Below, in pieces: positions 56,090 through 64,000 of a stretch of DNA of 64,000 nucleotides (position 1 is the first letter of the stretch; each line of letters begins with the position of its first letter). The notes beneath the pieces were generated by a model that searched no databases, was not told the DNA's origin, and worked only from the letters and a program-made list of their open reading frames with translations. Origin of the DNA: Hydractinia symbiolongicarpus (lineage: Eukaryota; Cnidaria; Hydrozoa; Anthoathecata; Hydractiniidae); assembly GCF_029227915.1 (NCBI RefSeq), contig NC_079875.1:5642001-5706000 (forward strand). Reading direction: 5' to 3'. Both the position numbers and the translations under genes were made by a program.

Positions 56090-58040
56090 ACATGTCGTCA
56101 TATTTCATCGTCATATGACGAGATCGTCGCTTTTTCTTTCTCGTAAGTTGTTCTTCAACAACAGAAACTGTCGGCTGTTGTTTACTTTCAATATCTTCGA
56201 CATACTCAAGCAATCCATCTTAATTTTTTATTTATATTTTTTTCTAAGACAGACTACTTTCTCTGGATATTGACGTCGAATAAAATTTGTAACCAACTTT
56301 TCCTTGACGTAAAAGTAATTTGACATCATAGTTACGTAATATGCTTGGTCCGTGATTGGATTAATTTAGTACCCAGTACACCAGCGCTATCTAAGAGACT
56401 CCTTATATAGAAATTACAATTTGTCAAGTGTTGCTACGTTAAATTGAGTTAAATTTAGTTATAAGATAGAAATAAGTAGTTGCTTAAAATAGTTTTTAAG
56501 GCATTACACTAAATGTAAACCGACAGAAGCTGAAAGTCGGCTTCTTTTTTCGTCGTTCTCCTTAATACGGCTAGTGAGAGTGTTGAGCGATCACAGGCTA
56601 GTGTAATCGGGAAAGTGTTGCAAAGACTTGTGATCAAAACAAGGTTAAGTTCTTTGCACTATAATATGTTTTACAGGTTGGTTTTTTCGATAAAGTTAAT
56701 TGTCACGTAATATGATTGGTCTACGGTTGAATTAATTTAGTGTCCAGTGCAATCCAAGAGACTCCTTGCTGACTGTAAAAAGTTTAATGGATGTTCGTTC
56801 AATCTGTCCAGTCAGTATCAGATATATAGATAATTCAAAATAATCACTGTGTCAAGACTTACTACTAGAACTTTTTTCCCCTCGAATGCTTTTTGTTTTA
56901 TCTGATGTATCTAGTGTCAGAGCTATGCATTGTGGTACCGTGAAAATTTATAAGATTTGTAATCAAAAGCTCGTTGTTTACACGATTGTGTTTATTAGAA
57001 CGAATCTTGATTGCATGAGAAAAGTACGTTTAAAGGTACGTCTGATGTTTTAAAGTGATAAAAACTTGTTATCGCTTTACCTGAGCAAAGAAGTTGATTA
57101 AGAGCAACCGCTGTTGCATGATGTATCATGATCTGTTGAAATTTTGCCCTGTCGATATCTTTTCTATAGACAAGTTGGAAGCAGGATTGCTTTGAGAAAA
57201 GGAAGGTAGGATTAGTCGCAAAACTTTCTCCTTCTTTTTATAGCACACACACTTGATGTGAAAGTTGATTTCTATTAAAGCATACGGGGGCACAGGTTCC
57301 ACCGTTTGAAAGTTGGCGCTCAATAATTTTAGTCTTCATTTTACTAAAGATGTTAGCGTTCTCGGAATTTTTATTGGTTGTTAAAAAGTTGTCTGTCTGC
57401 AGAAGCTTGGAAGTTAACTCGTATTAACTTTAAAACCGCAAAAACACAAATTGTAAAGCGCATTCTTAGATTCTAAACGCCCAGAACTGGAGTAAAGAAC
57501 GACTTAACTAAAAACAACTTAACTCTGACAGGGACAGTGGTAAAAAGGAAATAAATAGGGAAATAAATATTAATTTTAGGTAGAATTTCGCAATACTTTA
57601 AAACACATGATATGTATAATACGAGTCGAGTTTTTGGGAACATTTGGGTATGAATTGCAGTTATTTTTTGGCTTCGATTTTACGCTGACGATTGTAGAAA
57701 CGAACGACCGCGCATGCAACACAATACGGATTGCAGGTTGTAGTGTGTTTAAGCAAGGAGGTTTAAACCTCTCTTTAAACCTCCTTGGTTTAAGTGAATT
57801 TTGCTTTTTGCTATTCGAAATCTTAGTTACATCTTCGTAAATGTTCATACCTTTAAAAAATTAAAAATCAGCATATCGCCAACGTTTTTTCACGCTATAG
57901 ATATTTTTTCGAGACGCAAAAATATTTACATGATGATCAATCTGATGATACTTTCGAGGAATAGATACGCCAAACTCTCAATAGATTGGAACAACTAAAG
58001 GATCCTAGTAGATCTGGTTGGATATTGCGAAGGAATAAAG
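56090..58040. other. Region without a supported gene
   Basis: The upstream flank of the coiled-coil gene, then AT-rich sequence with short unsupported ORFs on both strands. A related phrase (cgtaatatg-ttggt, gtccagtgca) occurs twice, at 56335-56400 and 56706-56760, so a short duplication is likely. One perfect hairpin lies at 57754-57787. Confidence 0.5.
57754..57787. repeat. 14-bp-arm perfect hairpin
   Basis: CAAGGAGGTTTAAA (57754-57767), loop CCTCTC, then the exact complement (57774-57787). Confidence 0.9.
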
Positions 58041-58048
58041 GCATTATT

Positions 58049-59200
58049 ATGGAAATCAATGTATTTAAACCACTAAGAAGATCAAGTAATATCTATCTAC
58101 CACAAAAATTAAAAGCAACCAAGGATAATAAATGTTTCAAACGATGACGATGTTACTATCAGTTGCTTCATCCACAACCCAAGAACCCTCAAAAACTACA
58201 AAAATTAAATTTCCTATAGCCATTAAAGACATAACTAACAGAGCACAGAGCAATATAAAAATAAACGTGTTCGGTTAAGAAAAATCAACCTACCCCATAC
58301 GACTTACAGATCATGAAGAAGCAGGCGACCTTCTACTATTATCCAACGAACAAACCAATCATTATTGTTGGATAAAGAACTCCTTAAAGCTAGTATTATC
58401 ATAGAAAAATTGTCAAAGCTAGTATCATCATAGATAAATAACCACGGTCATTAAAAATTTATTCTTTTTAGATATAAAAATCACATTGAGTTATGTTCGA
58501 AGAAAAAGAAGAAGGTAGTGGTTAATATGCCGAAACCTAATTCAAAAGGTTTGATAACTTTACTAAACTGATGCAAGTACCTTATGTGATATTTGCGAAT
58601 TTTGCATGCATCACAGCAAAATGGAATGAAATCAAGAAGTTCATAAGAAGGGTTTGTACAGAAAAAAGCATCAACATCATAAACCAATTGGATTTTGTAT
58701 ACATGTTGTAGATGGAAGTACGAACCAATACTTTATGCGACATTGGTCTTCGTCGAAACTCTACACAAACTAACAAATACAATATGCGACTATTACCTGG
58801 AATCTATAAAACAAATCGCCATTTCTGTCCTGACGATCGTGCGTGCAGCAAGAAACAACCAGAAAACAAGTGAGTGGTCAAAATACAATTTTTTGACATA
58901 AACATATCGCAAGCATAATTTGAGCCTTTTTAAATAAAAGGATTAAGCATATATAAGCCTGATTTGAAAATTTTTTTATGTGTATGAAAAAACAAACATG
59001 TATTTCATTTAATGGCCAACCAGTCCATTCATTCATGCGTAAGAAATGACAATGTAATACATAAAGACACAGACACTTTAACAGTAAAAAGTATACTACT
59101 TGTACTACTCAACAAAAATTTTTCACATATTCAACAAACCAGTAAACAATCCAAGAGTAATGGACCACGATCACATCACAAGAAAACTTCATGGCAACTA
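58049..59200 (+). pseudogene. Maverick/Polinton DNA polymerase B fragment, heavily decayed
   Basis: Scattered plus-strand pieces in several frames, in the order seen in Maverick type-B DNA polymerase ORFs: FKPLRRSSNIYLPQKLKA (58063 on), YPIRLTDHEEAGDLLLLSN followed by HYCWIKN (58292-58380), FDNFTKLMQVPYVIFANFA (58543 on), and MDHDHITRKLHGNYGAGH (59160 on). Stops and frameshifts separate them. The exonuclease I box, usually ADFE, reads ANFA, so both acidic metal ligands are lost. No polymerase palm, integrase, capsid genes or terminal repeats were found. This is an old relic of a virus-like transposon. Confidence 0.7.
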
Positions 59201-60076
59201 TGGTGCAGGACATATACTTCTGGGATGTTGGCATTTAACAGTCTTCCTATTGATGTCTTTCTCACTAAATTTTTCGTTACTTTTTCATTGAGCCATTACT
59301 TTTTGCTTAAAAATCGTGCTCCCAAAATCATGGGTTTACTTAAGGGCAGTAATTTTTGCTAGAAATAATTTACGCGAAAATTTTTTTTTTAAAATAAAAT
59401 ATAATTTTTATGTAGCTCTCGGTAAATCAAAAAAGACAAAAAAATTAATTCTCGCGGATTTCTCGAATAGTGAGTTTCTTAATAACTTTTGCGTGAACCA
59501 ATTTTCTCTAAAGAAAGTTTAACACTTGGATTTTCTTTAGACCTTTTATAGCGTTCAATTTTTTTACAAAAGTTTGTTTCTTTTTTTGTTTGCATTTTAG
59601 CTGGTCACTAGCTACAGAAAAAAACAGCGTCTCGTCACATGATCGATATAAGCCAATAAAAATATAAATAGAAGGCATTACACTTCCATGTATTGTTTCA
59701 AATGTTAGGTAAAATAAAAAGTTAAAAAACCTAATGACCAAATTTGATGGCGCCATATACACAACAGGTAGAAGCATATATGAAATGACATGCAGTGTGT
59801 TTCAGCAAGGTTAATGTGACACAACAGAATTGAGAACTACTGGATGATAGAAAGTAGCCGAGTACATGAAAAAATCCAGCAGGTAGAGACATAGTAATAG
59901 TCAGCAGAGACAGTAGTGAAGACAAGGGGAAAACTGAAAATATGGACAACGTCACAAAACACTACAAAATATTCCAAAATTTTTTAAAAATTGACTAAAT
60001 ATTATCCAAATTAAAAAATAAATTTCAAATAAAGCATGCAAAGAGAATGAATGATCACATTTCCAAAATTGTTTAA
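59201..60076. other. Intergenic, no gene seen
   Basis: AT-rich. The 3' flank of the TMEM151-like gene (minus strand) lies at its right end. Short ORFs on both strands have no support. Confidence 0.45.
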
Positions 60077-60880
60077 TTAACGTCTTGTCTGCAACATAAT
60101 TTCTTCATAAGAAGGGCGGTTATCATGCTCCAGCAAACGATCAAAATCAGTGGCTTCTTCATACCGCGGTGGGGGAGTAATAGGTGTGTGGGCTATTTCA
60201 TCATAGTTAGGTGGTGGGTTGTTAATAACAGTACTAATTAAAGTGTCTCTATCAGAAACCTCTTTTTCTATAACAACCTTCTTTTCTCGCAGTCCACAAA
60301 TGATGTATTTATATCGCAACGGCCAGTGTAAAAAGCAGATTGGGACTAATATGAAACTCCAATAAGAGAATGGCAATGCTGATTTGTTTCCAGAGTAAAA
60401 AGTGCGATCCTTGAAACCAGGTGTATATAGTTTAAACTTGCATCTGGATTGATCATCATGGGAATAGTGATTTCTCTCCAAGTTAAATAAATATTCTTGA
60501 AATCTTTCTTCGCTATTGTCTTCACTCCAAACAATATTCTCGGTCACCTTCCAGACGGCAGGCTCTTGAAAAGCATACACTTTATCTCTATGTTTCCACG
60601 ATACAATCGGAACGTCTATCACCTCCGAGAATGTTCCGTTTAAACCTTCTTCATTATTTGGAACACGAGAAGAAGATACTTTTACTTTTAACTTTGGCTT
60701 GACTTTTGCCATATCTTCACAAAATCTAACAACTCCTTCAGAAAGTGTATCTAAGTATTTTCTCGTCTTTTTTATGTTTATGTACTGCTCTAATAACAGT
60801 ATAAAGTAAAGCAAAACGAGAAACAGCACTGTTGAAATGGTTCCGCTGTTACTATCCAAAAGGACTCGAGGTATTACCAT
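60077..60880 (-). CDS. TMEM151-like two-span membrane protein with PPxY tail
   Basis: 267 residues from ATG 60880. Order: a first membrane span (about 13-33, TVLFLVLLYFILLLEQY), a soluble region of ~140 residues (VSWKHRDKVYAFQEPAVWKV; EERFQEYLFNLERNHYS), a second span with the family-like WPLR motif (YWSFILVPICFLHWPLRYKY), and a Pro-rich tail with PPPNYDEI, PPPRYEEA and PSYEEI. PPxY motifs bind WW domains of NEDD4-type ubiquitin ligases. The layout and C-terminal PPxY-type boxes match TMEM151 proteins, but overall identity is low. Upstream of the ATG the frame stays open to a splice acceptor (GTTTTAG, near 60905), so there is probably a first exon with an extra N-terminal segment that I cannot place. 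Confidence 0.6.
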   Translation of the reverse strand: MVIPRVLLDSNSGTISTVLFLVLLYFILLLEQYINIKKTRKYLDTLSEGVVRFCEDMAKVKPKLKVKVSSSRVPNNEEGLNGTFSEVIDVPIVSWKHRDKVYAFQEPAVWKVTENIVWSEDNSEERFQEYLFNLERNHYSHDDQSRCKFKLYTPGFKDRTFYSGNKSALPFSYWSFILVPICFLHWPLRYKYIICGLREKKVVIEKEVSDRDTLISTVINNPPPNYDEIAHTPITPPPRYEEATDFDRLLEHDNRPSYEEIMLQTRR

Positions 60881-60909
60881 CGCGCTTGCTATTCCAATTC
60901 CACCTAAAA

Positions 60910-62188
60910 CAAGTTTTAAAAAGATAGTTAATGAAATAACATACGTGTTTAACGGGAAAGGCGGCGTCCTAACAATGGCTCAGGAGTCAAAAGACCCTGG
61001 GGATGAGGATGTATTTCGACCTCATACTGCAATAGCATCAATAATAATATGAACTCCAAACATTTTTCCGGGAGAATTAAAAAGAGATTATCAAGAAGCG
61101 ATTGTAAAATACTCTCTGTGTGTCTACTTGGGAAACTGCACTTGGTTGTAGGAGATAAGTATAAATGAAATTTTTAATGTAATCTCTCTCCTATACAACA
61201 AATGTATGAATTCTTTTACAGTCAGCTTACTGCGAACCGGTTAAAATGCTCACATTCCGTATATCTTGCGCACATATTAAAATCCGGCAAACGCGTTTTG
61301 CGCAATAAACAGACCAGCGCACTTTGCTCGATGATTCAATATTTCTTTTCGAAAAGTATATTACAAAGAAATATTTCAGCGAGACTCATTCTGAATGAAA
61401 ACATTACCAAGGCTGGAGAAGATAAAAATTCTAGATATATCTATATGCTCAAGTCTGTAAATTACATACATGCCGGAAATATAGCCAATTTGTTTTCGCC
61501 GCCATCAGCCCGACTTTCGTGTAAATCACTAAAGTTCGAAAACCAACAGCCGTCCCGTAGCCCCTTTAAACAGATATGGGATCTGGATATAAAAGTGGAA
61601 AAACGTAAATGTATACCTAGAAACATCGGCTTCACAAGATTTATCGGATACTCGCAAATAAGTGTATTTATAAACACAGACAGGAAGACGCTAAAGTAAC
61701 CCATTGAGTCCAACACCACAGCATGTGTGTGTTCAACAGTGGATGTATGTGTCCATAGTTGAATACATACCCATGTGAAGCCATCTAAAAAAAATTCTAT
61801 ATCACAAGAAGCTAACAGATATCCAGAACTCAGATTGTCAATGGTTAGTATTTGATTTTTGCACTTTTTAAACAGAAGGGACAGCGGAGCCACATCATAA
61901 GCAACGCATAAGAAATACCTTAATAAATAAATTATTACGAATTAATTTTCGCGAATTTCGTGACTTTTTCCTTTCATTTGTGAAAAATTATCCTGAAAGG
62001 TATACAAAAATCCAACTATTTACGAAATTCGTGATTTGTAAAAAAAGTAATTCTTTCCTATGACGCGCTTATTTTTTATAAACCACTATTAGATTCTTTG
62101 CAAAACTCTCGAGAATAATTCAAAAAATTATTGGAAATTTAGTAAAAATTATTCTTCGCGAAATGACATAAGAATTAGTTAACACCAG
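60910..62188. other. Between the TMEM151-like and EGF-module genes; exons unresolved
   Basis: Should contain the 5' exon of the TMEM151-like gene and any downstream exon of the EGF-module protein, both on the minus strand. Opposed ORFs at 61202-61699 (+) and 61462-61893 (-) overlap and show no motif; neither is called. Confidence 0.4.
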
Positions 62189-62400
62189 TTACCAGTGTGG
62201 CTCATTGGATATTGTAAGAGAGTAAGAATATGGTGAGAGAGTGAGAATATAGTGAGAGAGTGAGGATTTAGTGAGAGGGTGAGAATATAGTGATAGAGTG
62301 AGAATATAGCGAGAGAGTAAGAATATAGTGAGATAGTGAGAATATAGCGAGAGAGTGAGAATATAGCGAGAGAGTGAGAATATAGCGAGAGAGAACACAA
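62189..62400. repeat. Minisatellite, 19-bp unit
   Basis: About nine copies of agcgagagagtgagaatat with substitutions. It begins directly after the donor site of the EGF-module exon (GTGAGT at 62412-62407). If not spliced out it would translate to a Leu/Ser/Tyr-rich repeat, which accounts for the apparent extension of the frame. Confidence 0.9.
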
Positions 62401-62412
62401 AAACATACTCAC

Positions 62413-63634
62413 ATAAACTCGAAGTTGTGGAATACATGAGAATCCATTTACTGGCAATTCTTGATACATTTAAACACAAAAGCAAGCCAAGAAAAGAAAG
62501 CAGAAACAGTAAAATTGATCCAGTCGACACGATAACATAAAACAATTTTCTTGAAGAAAAATATTTACAATTTCCATTGATTTTCCATTTGAAATTAGCA
62601 CCACAAGTCATTGGCAAAAAGACAGGTTTGGAATCATCATTAAGATTGCCACAGAAGTATGAAGCTACACTATATCGATCCGTATTCACTATCAGACCTT
62701 CGTGTCCATCTGGTATAGCGCAACCATGAGATTTTTTATCACAATATTTTCCTTTATAACCAAAGTAACAGGAGCAGGTGTGATATACATAATGCTTAAC
62801 TTGAAAATCCGCTCCGTATTCTATACTAACTTTTTGGCACTCACCATATTTGCAACGAGAACATTCGGATATTTGTGAACTACAGAAGAATGTGAACGAT
62901 ACGCTGACGGAAGAAAAAAATACATCCCAGCTTGATGTGATAAATTCAGGACGTAAAGCAAAATCTTTGTATTTTGTCTTGTATTGAAAAAAAAAGGTTT
63001 CTCCTATTAGAGAGGCTATAACCCATCTTTCTGTTGAAACATTGTAAGAAAGCTTGGTGTTTTTTGGTGGATCATAATGTTCGAATATAGCCCTGTCGGC
63101 TATACGCACAACCTTGCCTTTGACTTTTTTATGTAAAGCAACTATTTTGCCACGATTTAATAGGAACACGTCTCCACCATTGCATGCAACAGTATCATTT
63201 CTCATACAAAAAGGTGTCAAAGTGTAATTTAATTTCATCTTTTTTGAATTTCCATACGTTAAGTAACACTCGCTAAATATATCTGCGAATGGACTTGTTT
63301 CATTTGTATGGTGCATCCAACGTCCTGTTTTTATTTCAATTCTAGTTATGCGTAAAGAACAACGCAGACCTGGAGCTGAAGCATCACCTTGACGAACAAG
63401 AAATCCTACAGAGTGATCAGAACTCATATACGTAAATATCACGTGCGCCTGCATGTGCTCATAAACCGGAAAAACCTCATATTGGGAGTCAATTCTTTTA
63501 TAAATACCATTTAATATATTTACAAATGGAAATGTCTTTTCTGATGGATGTTTGAAATATATTCGGTCACACAGTTCACCATATGCCATCCAATCAGTCA
63601 CTGGTGCAATGAGGAAAAATATCAGCACTCTCAT
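62413..63634 (-). CDS. Type I membrane protein with EGF-like module (exon 1 or only large exon)
   Basis: 407 codons from ATG 63634 to a consensus donor (TTAT|GTGAGT). Order: signal peptide (MRVLIFFLIAPVTDWMAYG); a ~240-residue ectodomain with what look like two related beta-rich units (NGIYKRID..YEVFPVYEH; later ERWVIASLIGETFFF..DFALRPEF); a Cys-rich EGF-like module (about 272-312, CSRCKYGECQ, CSCYFGYKGKYC); a second Cys pair; and a membrane span (about 365-390, FYVIVSTGSILLFLLSFLGL) with a short tail. Probably a cell-surface adhesion or recognition protein; the exact family is not recognised. A further cytoplasmic exon should follow past the minisatellite. Confidence 0.65.
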
Positions 63635-63659
63635 GTTATTTGAATATTTTCTTGTCCTT

Positions 63660-64000
63660 CTTTTTTCTTTATTTACCTAAAAAAAATAATTATCCATTAA
63701 GAGTTAATTTTCTCACCTGCAGAGCTCTTTTAGTTAAAGGGTTATACCTTATTTAGGTAAAATTCGACAAGGAAAATAGACAGAGATTTCGCGATTTGTT
63801 CGATCGAAAACGAACGAACGAACTATTTGGTGGTATAAACCATGGTTTATGAACATGATAACTTTTTTAGTACAAATAGTTATCAGTTTAATGAACGCTC
63901 TATGTGAGGTTATTTTTGCTTTGAAAATTAACAAAATTACGTACTCGCGATGCAATTCGATCCAGACGCGCCGACAACTGCTATTCACATGGCTTCATGT
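63660..64000. other. Upstream flank of the EGF-module gene
   Basis: AT-rich with a short palindromic stretch (ataaaccatggtttat, 63836-63851). No gene supported. Confidence 0.4.

Noticed and set aside
61202-61699. 165-residue plus-strand ORF
   Set aside because: Overlaps an opposed 143-residue ORF, has no motif or splice partner, and its composition follows the AT-rich background.

Overview
The window is animal nuclear DNA: it is AT-rich, its genes carry many GT-AG introns, and transposon relics lie between and inside genes. Gene content, a multicopy P2X7-C-like family, Maverick relics and Penelope elements fit a cnidarian, perhaps a hydrozoan. That assignment is inference. I built the gene models by hand from splice-site and reading-frame consistency.

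Left third (1-19.4 kb, + strand): conserved genes stand close together. First is the 3' part of a PIAS-type SUMO E3 ligase (16 visible exons, 552 residues). Next is a complete SMN gene (10 exons, 294 residues). Last is an intronless-CDS SLC35G1-like membrane transporter. A gene-poor stretch with small repeats follows to 23.9 kb.

Centre (23.9-51.7 kb, - strand): two tandem paralogues of a receptor I do not recognise. Each has a signal peptide, a very short Ser/Thr-rich ectodomain, one membrane span and an almost identical ~240-residue juxtamembrane domain. After that they diverge. Copy A (29630..23954) goes through a basic linker into two death-fold domains. Copy B (51640..32278) runs through an intragenic array of 21 units of ~266 bp, each carrying a 54-nt phase-1/phase-1 candidate exon, and then into a different pair of death-fold-like domains. 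A Penelope-like retroelement with an inverted, 5'-truncated second copy sits inside one of the 54-nt units, with an 8-bp target duplication. The first intron of copy B holds a broken P2X7 C-terminal-domain gene, a broken transposase-like gene and a truncated LINE.

Right part (51.7-64 kb): a tRNA-like sequence, a small coiled-coil gene, a decayed Maverick/Polinton DNA polymerase fragment, a TMEM151-like membrane protein with PPxY motifs, and a type I membrane protein with an EGF-like module whose donor splice site abuts a minisatellite.

The least familiar system here is the receptor pair: near-identical membrane-proximal parts joined to different death-fold outputs, one of them with a tandemly amplified linker exon.
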